A stretch of 64,000 nt of DNA, taken from the NCBI RefSeq assembly GCF_002127325.2, contig NC_035440.2, forward strand, positions 72,291,819 to 72,355,818, in the 5' to 3' direction. Positions 1 to 12,125 of this stretch are shown here, piece by piece (positions within the stretch are counted from its first letter, which is position 1; each line of letters starts with the position of its first letter). The notes below the pieces were generated by a model. The model was not told the origin of the DNA and did not search any database. It saw nothing but the letters and a program-made list of their open reading frames with translations. Made by a program: the position numbers and the translations under genes. The stretch comes from Helianthus annuus. Its lineage: Eukaryota > Streptophyta > Magnoliopsida > Asterales > Asteraceae.

Positions 1-907
1 TCAAGTGGAGTGATACACAATTAAGTTTAAGTCTCTAAAACATTAAAATTGTATCTCGTATGGATTGAAAATTGTGTTGAAAATTTAAGAGGACAAACAT
101 ACTGACAATCTAGGTAAATTGTTTAAAGCTTAAAATGAAATCAAGCTTAACGGTGTTGATGATTTGTCTCATAAAACTGATATGATCCTCTTGCACGAAC
201 TCACAAAAATATTGTTTGTAAATAGTTTATTTCTGCACTTTAGTTTTTTTTATTTCAAAATCCAAAAAGATTTTAGTGTGTTTTAGTATAATTTTTAAAA
301 AAAAAAGTCAAAAAGATCTTCGACAACTGATATTGGAAAACTGATTTTCAAAATTCCGAATGCTAAACATGATGAGCAGAATTTGAGGGGGAGTGTTTGT
401 GTAAATCTAACTGTTTTCGTTAAATCTAGCCTTCTTCAAGTGGTTCATCATAGATTGTTTTTGAGGTGTCAAATGTTGGTGCATAGTTGTTGAAATCAAT
501 TTGTAAAAGAAATTTACTTTGAGGTAGAGTTTATGCAGGAAAGTCTGACGTCGATCCTGAAGATGTTACTGAAGATGTGAATACCAGTAAATCGAGAGGG
601 GGAGTCTGTAGATAGAGAAAGAAAAGCTCGAAGACTGATCAAGACTGAAGAACTGAAGACAGCTTGTAAAATGTTGGTGCATAGTTGTTGAAATCAATTT
701 GTAAAAGAAATTTACTTTGAGGTAGAGTTTATGCAGGAAAGTCAGACGTCGATCCTGAAGATGTTACTGAAGATGTGAATACCAGTAAATCGAGAGGGGA
801 AGTCTGTAGATAGAGAAAGAAAAGCTCGAAGACTGATCAAGACTGAAGAACTGAAGACAGCTTGGTGTGACTCGATAGTCGACTCCATCAACATCTGAGG
901 GGGAGTC
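1..907 (+). mobile_element. Element A: 3' internal region of a Sirevirus-like copia element
   Basis: Non-coding tail of a Ty1/copia element whose coding part lies left of the window. It matches, in opposite orientation, the tail of element K (about 47372-48300), for example the stretch near 361-420. It ends in a polypurine tract (896-907, GAGGGGGAGTC) directly before the LTR. Purine-rich tracts of the same form recur at 385-395, 594-609 and 792-807. Several PPT-like tracts before the 3' LTR are a known feature of Sireviruses, so the lineage assignment is likely but indirect. No open frame of note. Confidence 0.8.
471..866 (+). repeat. 198-base tandem duplication in element A
   Basis: Two nearly identical units, 471-668 and 669-866, in exact tandem. 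Each carries a PPT-like purine tract (GAGAGGGGGAGTCTGT in the first, one G-to-A change in the second). The corresponding region of K has a single unit, so the duplication is private to A or its subfamily. Confidence 0.9.
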
Positions 908-1402
908 TGTTGGTGCACTACATCTGCTGATTACGTCTTGTATCGAGTCATTATCTTAGAACGTTAGATCTAGGCACGTTATACGAGAAATTATGAGAAT
1001 GTATAGATGTTGGGTTAGTGGACCGCTCATTAGTCAATTAGGTAAGTGGGCCGCTCGAGTGGTAGCTAGGTGGATCGCTCGAGTGTCATTCAATGTGGGC
1101 CGCTTATGTGTCAAGAATGTGGACCGCTTTTATGACATGTATATGGACCGCTTATTGGGCCTGTCCAATAAGCGGTTCCAGTTTCCTATATATACCTTAT
1201 GAGCGGATTCATTTGTAACGGTTCCTGATTTTCGTACCGAAGTGCTGCCGGATCGAAAACAGGTTGTACTCATCGTCAAATCAATAGAAAAGGAGTTTAA
1301 AGTGATATACAAGCTATTCCTACGTCATTTACTTGTTTTCCGCACCTGTACTTGACGAAAACACCTCTGAACGACTCGTTCGGGTCAGCAAACGATCCTA
1401 CA
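908..1402 (+). mobile_element. 3' LTR of copia element A
   Basis: Starts TGTTGGTGCA right after the polypurine tract and ends CGATCCTACA, the same termini as the LTRs of K and the solo LTR at 31323. It is 495 bases long. A TATA box (TATATATA) sits at 1187-1194. Immediately upstream, 1018-1180, lie about six direct copies and one inverted copy of a word like GTGGACCGCTTATG. The following five bases (1403-1407, TTAAC) are the expected target duplication; the partner copy is outside the window. Confidence 0.88.
1018..1180 (+). repeat. GGACCGCT iterons upstream of the TATA box of LTR A
   Basis: Degenerate direct repeats of GTGGACCGCTYATG begin near 1018, 1046, 1070, 1095, 1120 and 1143, with an inverted copy near 1168 and another just downstream of the TATA box near 1198. 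Spacing is about 25 bases. Related words recur in the LTR and leader of K and in the solo LTR. They sit where U3 enhancer elements lie in plant copia elements; that role is inferred. Confidence 0.75.
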
Positions 1403-1776
1403 TTAACATTGTAAAATCATTCTTTGTATGTAAAATGTCTGCGAGTGATTCATTAGATTTTTACATGTTATCATCAGAAAATTTATTTTTGGGTAGAGGA
1501 TGTGCAGGTTTCGAAGTGATAGAAAACCAGGTTCCGATACCTGAAGAACTTGTGATTTCAACATGCCAGACTGCGATCCCAGCATATCGAAAGGGGGAGT
1601 CTGAAGACATCCAAGTAGAGATTGTTTGTGGAGAGTCTGTTGGTGATGATGAAAAGAAAAAAGAAAGAGTTGAGGATACTTACACTGTGAGATATTTCAA
1701 AGAGTGTTCAGACTGATAAAGACTGAAGTCATTGAAGACTCGACACTTAAGACTCGTCAACATCTGAGGGGGAGTC
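1403..1776 (+). mobile_element. Element B: 3' internal end of a second copia element
   Basis: Non-coding tail of copia element B, into which A inserted. It ends in the polypurine tract GAGGGGGAGTC (1766-1776) just before an LTR of related but distinct sequence. A frame open through part of this stretch begins inside LTR A and does not look like a gag or pol domain, so I do not call a gene. Confidence 0.75.
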
Positions 1777-2355
1777 TGTTGGTGCCGTCATCTGTCGTCT
1801 TCGTCTTAATATCGAGTCTCGGGTTCGTTGTGGTTTTGAATCAAACATTATGTCATCATCTTTGATGATGACATTTTAATGGTGACATCATCTTGTGCAA
1901 TATCACGAATTTGAATGTTCACACAAAAGACAAAAGTGGTAATGGTCCAATTAGAACCAACAGTTTGAAGGTCCAATTAGGATGCATGTCTGTTTAAAGT
2001 GTTTCCATACATGGCCGTTTGAAAGCCCAACTTGAAGGCCCAACAGTTTGAAGATAACCGTTTGAGGGTATGGCCGTTTGAGGCCTTCCGTTTGAATTAT
2101 CTTGTAACCGTTTGAGGAGTTTCAAACGGATAGGCTGTAGTATAAATAGGTTGTTGTCAATGTCATTTGTAACGATTGGTAAAAGTGATACCGAAGCGCT
2201 GCCGGTATTTCCTCTCTTTGTAATCACTGTTAATTGAATATACAAGAGGATTATAGTGTATTTCAAGCTGTTTTCAAGTGCGTTTCTTAGTTTCCGCCTC
2301 TGAAACGTACGAGAGCTCTTCCGAACGACTCATTCAGGTCGAAACCGATCCTACA
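1777..2355 (+). mobile_element. 3' LTR of copia element B
   Basis: Starts TGTTGGTGCC, ends CGATCCTACA, 579 bases. TATA box at 2141-2148 (TATAAATA). Between about 2010 and 2130 it carries five direct and one inverted copy of CCGTTTGA, a different word from that of LTR A although the termini are shared. The next five bases (2356-2360, GCCAC) begin Ty3 element C and match the protease region of element I, which fixes the insertion point. Confidence 0.85.
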
Positions 2356-5300
2356 GCCACACACATAGTTCAGGGTTGTAATCTTATCCTCGCTGGTCAG
2401 ACTTTCTCCATCGACCTCATTCCTATAGTTCTGGGTAGTTTCGACATCGTCGTTGGTATGGACTGGTTATCCAAGCAGCAAGCAAAGATCCTATGTAAGG
2501 AGAAGATCATTCGTATTCCTCGTCCTGGAAAAGAACCTCTCGAAGTTCAAGGCGACAAAAGTGGTGCTGTGGTTGGCATCATCTCCTTCCTGAAGGCTCA
2601 GAAATGTTTATGAAAGGGTCACACTGCCATTTTGGCACTTGTTACTGATGCATCAACGAAAGAGAAAAGAAAAGAGGATATCCTAGTTGTACGCGAATTT
2701 CCTCAAGTGTTTCCTGAAGATTTACCTGGGCTACCGCCTCATCGCCAGGTCGAATTTCAAGTCGAGCTAGCTCCAGGAGCAGCACCTATAGCCCGCGCAC
2801 CGTATCGACTAGCTCCAACAGAACTGGAAGAACTGTCAAAGCAACTACAAGAACTCTTGGATAAGGGTTTTATTTGTCCTAGCTCTTCGCCTTGGGGAGC
2901 TCCAGTGTTATTCGTGAAAAAGAAGGACGGTACATTCAGAATGTGCATCGATTACCGCGAACTGAACAAGGTCACCGTGAAGAACCGCTACCCTCTTCCA
3001 CGTATTGACGATTTATTCGACTAGTTGCAGGGGTCAAGCTACTACTCCAAGATTGATCTGAGGTCAGGTTACCATCAGCTGAGAGTCCGGGATGAGGACG
3101 TCTCTAAGACAAAATTCAGAACACGCTACGGCCACTACGAGTTTCTAGTCATGCCGTTTGGGCTAACGAACGCGCCTGCAGTTTTCATGGATCTTATGAA
3201 CAGGGTGTGCAAGCCTTATTTAGACAAGTTTGTGATTGTTTTCATCGACGACATTCTGATCTACTCCAAGAGTCAGGAGGAACATGAGCAGCACTTACGA
3301 CTTATCTTGGAACTTCTTCGAAAGGAACAACTGTACGCTAAGTTTTCAAAATGCGACTTCTGGCTTCGTGAAGTTCACTTTTTGGGCCATGTGGTAAACA
3401 AGGACGGGATTCATGTTGATCCATCCAAGGTAGATTAGATCAGGAACTGGCCTGCACCGCGTACACCAACGGAAATACGCCAATTCTTGGGTTTGGCGGG
3501 TTATTACAGACGGTTCATCAAGGACTTCTCCAAGATCGCACAGCCGCACACTTTGTTGACACTGAAAGGTGTTACCTATCGTTGGGGTAATACACAAGAA
3601 ACGGCTTTTCAATACCTAAAGGATAGGATCTGCAGCGCACCTATTCTATCATTGCCAGAGGGCACGGATGATTTTGTGGTCTATTGCGACGCATCAATTC
3701 AGGGTCTTGGTTGTGTATTGATGCAAAGGGATAAAGTCATTGCTTATGCTTCGCGCCAACTTAAAGTTCATGAGCGGAATTACACGACGCACGATTTAGA
3801 GCTGGGAGCTGTCGTTTTCGCGCTTAAGATATGGCGACACTACCTGTACGGTACCAAGTGCACTATCTACACCGATCACAGGAGTCTCGAGCATATCTTC
3901 AAGCAGAAGGAATTGAACATGCGGCAACGTCGATGGGTCGAGCTACTTAACGATTATGAATGCGCCATCAAGTACCATCCATGCAAGGCCAATGTTGTGG
4001 CTGATGCCCTCAGTCGGAAAGATACTACACCTAGGCGTGTACGAGCCTTGCAGCTCACAATCCAGTCTAGTCTTCCTGCACAGATACGAGATGCTCAGGT
4101 GGAAGCATTGAATCCAGAAAATGTCAAGGCTGAAGCCTTACGCGGTTTAAGGCAGCGATTAGAACAGAAGGAAGATGGTGCCTACTATGTAACGGGGCGT
4201 ATTTGGGTCCCACTATATGGCGGTTTACGAGAACTTGTAATGGATGAAGCTCACAAGTCTCGCTACTCGGTACATCCAGGTTCGGATAAAATGTATCACG
4301 ATCTTAGAACTACATATTGGTGGCCTAGCATGAAGGCCCACATAGCAACTTACGTCGGCAAGTGTTTGACCTATGCAAGGGTCAAGACGGAATACCAGAA
4401 ACCCTCAGGCCTACTTCAGCAACCCAAGATACCACAGTGGAAATGGGAAGAAATTTCCATGGATTTCGTTACTGGCCTACCTAGATCCTAGCGTGGGAAT
4501 GATACTATTTGTGTGATCGTTGATCGACTCACAAAGTCTGCTCATTTCTTGGCTATTAAGGAAACGGATAAGTTCTCCACTCTCGCAGACATATATCTTA
4601 AAGAAGTTGTTTCGAGGCATGGAGTGCCAACCTCTATTATTTCGGATCGGGATGCACGATTCACTTCAGAACTATGGCAAGCAATGCACAAATCTTTTGG
4701 CTCTCGGCTAGACATGAGCACAGCTTACCACCCACAGACAGATGGGTAGTCTGAGCGCACGATTCAAACTCTAGAAGACATGCTTCGGGCGTGTGTTATC
4801 GATTTTGGCAACAGCTGGGAAAAACATCTCCCATTAGTGGAGTTTTCGTGCAATAACAGTTACCACACCAGCATTCAAGCCGCTCCATTCGAGGCATTGT
4901 ACGGACGTAAATGCCGGTCACCTCTCTGTTGGGCAGAGGTGGGGGATAGTCAAATCACAGGTCCAGAACTTGTAGTTAACGCTACTGAACGAATTGCACA
5001 AATACGACAACGTATGGCGGCAGCTCGCGACCGTCAGAAAAGTTACGCTGATAAACGCAGGAAACCGCTCGAGTTCCAAATTGGGGATCGAGTGCTACTC
5101 AAAGTCTCACCCTGGAAGGGTGTGGTTTGTTTTGGTAAACGAGGTAAACTCAATCCGCGGTATGTTGGACCGTTCGAGATCATTGAAAGAATAGGCAAAG
5201 TGGCCTACAAACTGAATCTGCCAGCTGAACTCGGTGCAGTTCAAAATGTTTTCCACGTGTCGAATCTGAAGAGGTGTCTGTCGGATGAGACCCTCATAGT

Positions 5301-5560
5301 TCCTTTGAAGGAACTCACTATCGACGAGCGGTTGCAGTTCGTCGAGGAACCAGTTGAAAATCACGGACCGGGATGTTAAGGTCCTCAAGAACACTAGAAT
5401 ACCTCTTGTACGAGTTCGTTGGAACTCCCGTCGTGGCCCAGAGTATACCTGGGAACGAGAAGACCAAATGGAACTCAAGTATCCCCAGTTATTCCAGAAC
5501 AATGCAACTGCTACTGAGGCTGAAGTTACTACTGAATTTCGGGACGAAATTCCATTTTAA
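2356..5560 (+). pseudogene. Element C: decayed Ty3/gypsy protease-RT-RNase H-integrase
   Basis: Pol remnant of a Tekay-like chromovirus. One frame holds the protease C-terminus (GMDWLS, near 2457), RT with an intact FIDD (near 3241), RNase H (YCDAS near 3685, ADALSRK near 4003) and integrase core (MDFVTGLP near 4459, SDRDARFTS near 4645). It is broken by TGA at 2611 and TAG at 3022, 3436, 4489 and 4747. An extra A near 5355 shifts the frame before the chromodomain-like end (5354-5560). Four stops fit C-to-T changes of CGA or CAG codons judged by element I; the one at 3436 replaces a Ser codon. The second zinc-binding Cys of the integrase HHCC is Tyr. The 5' half lies left of the window beyond B. 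Confidence 0.93.
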
Positions 5561-5672
5561 CGGGGGGATGATGTGACACCCCAGGAAAACCAGTAAACGA
5601 TACAAGTTAACTAACTTCCTCAGTAACCGCATGCTAAATTTCGGGACGAAATTTCTTTCAAGTTGGGGATAA
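5535..5672 (+). other. Element C: two stem-loop plus polypurine modules before the LTR
   Basis: The near-palindrome AATTTCG-GGA-CGAAATT occurs at 5535-5551 and again at 5636-5654 with a longer stem. Each copy is followed by a G-rich tract and TGTGACA (5572 and 5673). The same double module is seen in element I (46187-46203 and 46083-46101). Either TGTGACA could be the true LTR start; without the 5' LTR of C or I this cannot be settled here. Confidence 0.75.
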
Positions 5673-6374
5673 TGTGACAACTCGAGTTTCTGAGATTCCA
5701 CTTTCGCATTTATTGCACGTTCACTGTTTGTTTAGTTGTTTACTTGCACAATTGGTTTGCTTTGTAACTGTATACGTTTTGGTTCCATAAAGTGTATTGT
5801 GATTGTGCATGGTTATGTGTTAAGTGTTGACAAATACATGAACTTGGTGATGAAACTGTAAATTATATTGTGGTGGGTGTTTTATGTATAAGATGATACT
5901 TAGGGGTGAGTAGAGTAGTTAGTGAAACCTTAATCACCCTTAACCCTAACTTCCTTCACTAATCATCTCACAAAAATCAACATACGTACTTTCACATCCT
6001 CCAATCCTCTCTACAATCATCTTCTTCATCATTGGCACAAGCACTCAATCATCACTCTTGATTCCTCTCTTTATCTAGAATCAATCCAAGGTAATCGTTT
6101 TATGATTTCTTGTTGTAATCTTTGATTATGTGATTCATGCAAAACCCTAGTTCTACATATAATGGCTCTGTGTTTGTTGGTCAATCCTGATTATCATGAA
6201 ATGGGTTATGATTAGTTGTGTAATCAAATGCTTGACAATGAGATGCTTGTAAGATAGAGATGTTTGATTTCTGATTAGATTACGGCATTTTGAATGTATG
6301 AAATTAGGGTTCTTAATCGTGTAAAACGTAACTGTTATATTGCATATGAATGTTCGCATGAATGATATGTATCA

Positions 6375-7030
6375 AGTCCGAACTTTTGAATGATGTGCCT
6401 AGTCCGAACATTACACACATGATGAGTCCGAGTTTTATTGGTGTAGTGCATGTCCGAATTTTATTAACATACTTATGGTCCGAGTTTTTATGCTTTGCTT
6501 GTCCAAGTTTCATTTGATATATGTAGTCCGACTTCTTTTGCATAAGGACCCTAGGTCCGACTTTTGTGTGAAGGCCACAAGGTCCGACCTTTGCTAAGAG
6601 TGTTAGGTCCGAAGTTTAGACAAGAAGGAAGGTGGTCCGAGTTTTGGTTTAAGGGACTTAGTCCGAATTTTATTCACATATATATATGTGGTCCGAGTTT
6701 AAGAGTAGATGCCATGTCCGACTTTTATTACATATAGATATAAGTCCGACTTTTCTAATTGATGCCTTGTCCGAATTTTGATTGTTTATGCCTTGTCCGA
6801 CTTTTGTTGATATTTGTGTGGTCCGAGCTTTGTTGATATCTTGGGTTCGAATTATATGAATAATGTATGGTCCAACCTTGTGTGGAGTATGTGTAGTACG
6901 AATTTCACATGTAATATATGTTGTCCGACTTTTGATGATACAAGGCTTTCATTTGAGATACATAGTCCGAATTTCATATGATATATATATAGTCCGAACA
7001 TTACAAGTGATGTGTAGTCTGAGTTATTGC
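6375..7030 (+). repeat. About 25 copies of a GTCCGANNTTT word in LTR C
   Basis: The word GTCCGA(A/C/G)NTTTT recurs roughly every 25-30 bases, about 25 times, with spacer sequence that does not repeat. Good copies include those near 6376, 6427, 6555, 6661, 6716, 6795 and 6921. It is an iteron array rather than a classical tandem satellite. The same place in the related LTR of element I holds a different word (TTGTGCGA). Confidence 0.85.
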
Positions 7031-7405
7031 GAACACCAGTGTTAAAGCCTACTGTATGTTTCTGTATAAAATTGTATGCTACTGTATGTAACTGGATGAT
7101 CCTGTATGTGTGAACAATCTTTCTCATATCATTCTGTACACAATTATCACACAGAACACAGTTGCTTGGATGCCAGAAACTTGTAAACTCTAATTGAATA
7201 TAAACACTTAAATCGAGTTATGTGCAATGTACCCTAGGTCGTGTGTAACGGACCTAATCATAACTTAACACTAGAAGCAATAACATACCGAGCAAACCAA
7301 GGTGAGTTCACACTCTTACCAAGGCATGGGATTCCCGGGGTTTGGGAATGGGATTGAAGGAATGAGATTGAATAGATACTTGTGCTTACACTGTTACTAG
7401 ACTAT

Positions 7406-7672
7406 CTACCATCGTCCTCGGGTTAAGCAGGACACTTACGTAAATCCTACGTAAACAAGTACTTACCACTGTCCTCAGGTTTCGAGGGACACTTACGTAA
7501 AACCTACGCAAACACTCACATGCTACTGTCTTCCGGAGTCAGGAAGGACACTTACGTAAAACCTACGTAAACCCCACGCGTACCACTGTCCTCGGGTAAA
7601 GAAGGACACTTACGTAAAACCTACGTAAAGCTTGTACGTACTACTGTTCTCGGGTTAAGAAGAACACATATG
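7406..7672 (+). repeat. 58-base tandem repeat in LTR C
   Basis: Four full units and a partial unit, starting near 7406, 7464, 7522, 7581 and 7639. Each unit contains a variant of CTGTCCTCGGG, then GGACACTTACGTAAAACC and CTACGTAAAC. The two TACGTA cores per unit form inverted repeats. Function unknown. Confidence 0.85.
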
Positions 7673-8132
7673 GTTACAAATAGTCTAGTGTATATGCAAA
7701 CATGGGAAGCCCCCACTAATAGAACAGACTATCGGCCTAGTAGAGCCACATGTTACGAAACAGACTTACTATCACGAACTTACTTACTGTGAACTCGCTC
7801 AACTAGTTGTTGACTCTCTGTTACATGCCTTGCGGGTCGTTAGGTATACTTGGAGCTTGCACTGGGAGGCGCGGTCGTTGTGGACAAGGATCGTGAATGC
7901 CTGATTTAAACATTATGACATTACATACTTTATTCATGTTGGGCTTTTACTCATTTGCTTCCGCTAAACAATGATATTACACTTATGTTTTGAACACCTT
8001 TCATATGGATTGGCTTGGTTAAATGACATTTACTTTTTCTATTTATGATGTTCTATATGATTGGTGGCTTGATCCTGGTCAGTCACGCTCCCAGGCGGTG
8101 ATACTCCGCGTGTGGATTTTGGGGGTTTGACA

Positions 8133-8329
8133 ATGAAAGCTATATTGCTCAAATGATGCATTAAGTACGGTTAGCATAGTTATCTGGTAATCAGGAAAAT
8201 GCTGACAGAACTCAGTACATAGACAGACAGTGCATTTAGACACAGGATGAGCCAGAAATTAAGTATTACACTAGTATAGTGTCTAGGAAAGTAAGGATCA
8301 TAAAACTGCCTTGATAGTGATAAGTTTAA
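8133..8329 (+). mobile_element. Element G: LTR fragment left of element D
   Basis: Matches the interior of D's own LTR (about 8505-8670), including the block ACACTAGTATAGTGT. It is interrupted on the left by C and on the right by D, and resumes at 29242. G is therefore an LTR of the D/F family; whether it was a solo LTR or part of a full element cannot be seen. Confidence 0.82.
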
Positions 8330-11300
8330 TGTGGCAACCGTCAAAAATCCAGGTATCCGTACAATTAATTAATCTGGATTAGTGCTTAGTGACTGTGCTG
8401 AATTACAATTAATTGCTTTCTGATTACTGCATCATACTTACATGTGCATCACATTTCATAATGTCACATCATTTTTACATACAAACTTTATTGACCTAAA
8501 CGATGCACAAAGCACAGCTAGCACAGTTAGCGGATAACTCAGAAAAATGCTGACAAGGTTCAGTACATAGACAAACAGTGTTTTGAGAGCCAGTATTAGT
8601 CAGAGACAAAGTACTACACTAGTATAGTGTGTAGGAAAGTGAGGATCACAAAACTGCTTCACTAGGTGATAGTTTAAGTGCCGGAAAGTGCCTAAAACCC
8701 ACTTAAAGTGCTGAATTCAGCATTTTTCAGCAAAAATCAGCATTTTAACAAGTTGGTAACATGTAAAAATATGACTAAATGGTCCTTAATGCTTTCCTAA
8801 GTGTCGGGAATTAAAAGTGTCACAAAAGGGTACATAAAGATCACTAAACGGTATAGTTTGACACTTTAACGAACCGGTATCTAACCGAACAACCGGACAC
8901 TACCCGAAACACTAAAATTATACTAGAAACATTGTTTTAATGTTTCTGAGCTAGTTATGATCCCCGAACACCCTAACACACTATATAACACCTAATACAC
9001 ATAAACACTAACCATTACACTTAAGATCTAACTCATTAACCTAACTATCCATTGAAACCCAACCAAGACCCCCCCCCCCCCTCATGTTCACAGCATCAAG
9101 GGTGTGGCCCACCTTTGATCACACTAAATCTCCTTTGATTTTGTTAGAGATCTTGATTAGTACTTTGGGGGACACATTAACCATAGGATAAACACTTAAA
9201 CATGTGTATAAGTATTGGATGGAAGATCTAATGTTCATTATCTCTCACACATTAACACACACCACTCTTCTTCCTTCCTCCCTTCCCCCTCTCGGCCGAA
9301 CATAACCCACCACAACACCACCATCTTCAACTCACTTCCATACATTCCAAGTTCATCCTAAGGTGCAAGAAGGTGTCTAAGGAAGTTTGGAGCTCTTGGA
9401 GATTGAAGGACCTTTCCCATTTGCTTTTATCCAACACATTTATCATCTTCAACTTCTTGTGTTCATCCCTAGCCATAGAGCTAGTAGTAAGACCCTTATG
9501 ATCTCTTGTTACTTCATATTTTGATGGTTAAAAGATGATGAACATTGTTAATCTTGTAGAACACTAAAGAACATAATCATGAAACTTTAACATAAGCTTA
9601 TTAACATATGAACATGTTGACTAAGTGTTGATTTGCTTCTTGATGATTCATGATTTGTATTGATGATGTTAGACATCATAAGAAACCTACTAGATTATGA
9701 TTAAACACATGATCTAGTAAGTTAAGGTGATGATCTTGTGAAAGACCAAGATCATCATACTTTATGTCTTTCATGAACTTGAAGTATGAGAATGATTTTA
9801 TGAATAATGAAGCATGTGACATGTTTACTAGACATAAATTTGGATGATTTCAAAAATAGTTTTCCAAAGAAATCAAGTTAAATAACAAGATTTACAAAGA
9901 TTTGGTTTTTACATAAACAAATACTATTTTTGATGATAAAACAAGTGTAGAAACACGTGTGAAGCAAGGAGATTTCATAAAGAAATGTTTTTGTAAAACA
10001 TGTTTACAAGTTGTAAACACCTAAATCTTTCATGAATGAAGTTTATACAGAAGTAAATACATTTTGAAGGGTAACTAAACCTACTAAACACACTACCAAG
10101 TTACTAAAAGTTTTTATGAAAGTTCAAGTTCATGTTGTTATACATAATAGCATTGTTTTGGCACTTGGTATGTGTAGATTGTTTAGGGTTGATGGTTGAT
10201 TGTTTGTGATGATTTTAAAAAGAAAATGATATGCTTTGATAGCATGGATACCTCCATTTTTAGGGGAAACTATGGCAAAATTTTCTAAAAATATATTTTC
10301 AAACCAATATTTACAAGTGCATTTTGATCATGAGTTTTCAATATAAACCTTGCCACAAATTTTGTTACAAAAACACAAATATTGGAGGTTGGTTTTTATA
10401 AATAAAAACGGATAAATATGTATTTAGAATATATATTTACATTAATGACATGATGTGTGTGAATATTTGTATGCTTTGTGTAGTAGTTATATTATTTTAG
10501 GGTTAAAATAATAAAACTGTACAATATACCAAGAAATTACAATCCAAAGTAATACCAAAAATCGTAAGGAATAAATATATAAGTTACACACATAATATTG
10601 TGGAACCGAACGATAGAACGTAACATACAAATATTCCGGAAAATACATTATGAGCATATTTTTGGTAAATATTATTTTGGATACGAAAGAAATGAAAATT
10701 TGATTTTTATTATTATTACAAAGTATATCATATATTCGACAAGGAGAAAATATACTATTTTTAAGAAGTAAAAGTATATTTTCCTAGAGCATTTAGATGA
10801 TATATGATTTTTGGGAAAAATATATATTTTCTTGAAATACATTATTGTTGGGATAAAAGAAGGTTTACATGTATTTTCTAAATTTAGACTTGAAAATACT
10901 TTAATTTGGACATTTATTCCGGAATAATCAGTTAAAAATTAAGTATAAGTATACTTAACAAATACAAGAATACGAAGATACATGTATATGATACCCCCAT
11001 CCTTGGGAAGGAAATACTTGAGAAGTATTGTTACAGAAATATTGTTTAACAATTATTCCAAAATTAAATATAATTTAAAGTTAAAATAATTATTATTTTA
11101 ACAAGTAATTATAACTTGGAATAATATTGAAGACATAAAAGAAACGTAACTAAAAAACGTAAATACTAAGGCAAGGCAAGGCACGGCCCGTTCGTCTAAT
11201 AGACCCTAGTACATTATAGGGAGTCGTGTTTGCTGAAGAGATTTGAGTTACAAGTACCGAAGACACAAAACTGTGAGTTCATGTCCCCCTTTTCTTTTAA

Positions 11301-12110
11301 CTGTTTTCAGTTTTATAACTTCGGGGGTGAAATACATGTTACAGTTGTTTACAAACATTTTATACATGGTATGGTTAGCTAAGGAGGGTTACTACTTGAT
11401 CATGTGAAAGGTGGGTACAACACTTAAGGCCATTAATTCTCGTCGTAGGACCGAGGGAAATGAGTGATAGATCTATTTGGGTGTAGCGAGCCCACACCCA
11501 TGAGGACAAGGGTGGCCCATGTGGCGACTATGTCCAAATACTAATGTCGCGGCAAAATTCCGCTAGGTTTGAGTTTTCCTGTACCATTTCACACATGCCA
11601 TTGGCCTTGCAAACCATTGGTGATCTGTTTTTCCTTATTGCTTCATACCAGGGATATACATACATACAAGCATACTTTAAAGGTTTATTCATACACAAAC
11701 ACATGAACTCGCTCAACTTTTGTTGATGTTTTTCAAATTACATGTATTTCAGGGAACTAAGTGGATCTGGGAGGTGTTTGCATGTTTTCAAGCTGCGTCA
11801 TGAATAAAGGATGCCATCCAAGTCAGTAGGGTTTAGGAGATGTATCTTAATCCTGGACGAGATACATGGTTCTAAACCCGGTTTTATCTAAGGTCTTTTG
11901 TCGAGTCTTAGTGAACTCATTTAAACTTGTTGTGGTTTGTAATTTGAATTTGGCATCGATGTTTCAAACAATTATGTTGTGCTATTTTTCAAACTTAATT
12001 TATGGATGAACATCTTATGGTTTTATCATATGGCGTTGTTATGATTGAATGCTATGGTATTAAGAAAGTCACACCAATAATCACGCTTCCGCAAAAGTCA
12101 GGGTGTGACA
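8330..12110 (+). mobile_element. 5' LTR of element D
   Basis: 3781 bases, from TGTGGCAACC to GGGTGTGACA, and followed two bases later by the primer-binding site region. It aligns along its length to the 3' LTR at 25604-29241. The main size difference is about 130 bases near 11630-11750 that the 3' copy lacks. It is AT-rich, contains a C run near 9069, and has no credible coding frame. The unusually long LTR is shared with G and F. Confidence 0.93.
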
Positions 12111-12113
12111 GCT

Positions 12114-12125
12114 TGGTATCAGAGC
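12114..12125 (+). other. Primer-binding site of element D (initiator tRNA-Met)
   Basis: TGGTATCAGAGC, complementary to the 3' end of plant initiator tRNA-Met, four bases after the LTR end. This is the standard minus-strand primer site of many plant Ty1/copia and Ty3 chromoviral elements. Confidence 0.93.

Larger units (their letters stand above)
5673..8132 (+). mobile_element. 3' LTR of Ty3 element C
   Basis: About 2.46 kb from TGTGACAACT to GGGTTTGACA. It shares its backbone with the inverted LTR of element I at 43506-46064: matching stretches near 7330 and 44370 (GGGATTCCC region), 7830 and 43790, and the terminal TGTGGATTTTGGG block. If LTR and pol are read together it would start at 5572 instead. 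It holds two private repeat cassettes (about 6375-7030 and 7406-7672). No coding frame. Position 8133 resumes the LTR of element G. Confidence 0.82.

Noticed and set aside
1333..1716. Frame of 127 codons across the end of LTR A into element B
   Set aside because: It begins inside an LTR of one element and continues into the non-coding tail of another; no domain and no matching frame in K.
6375..7030. CRISPR-like array (short repeat, unique spacers about 15-20 bases)
   Set aside because: Repeats are only about 11 bases and degenerate, the spacing varies, and the context is a plant retrotransposon LTR.
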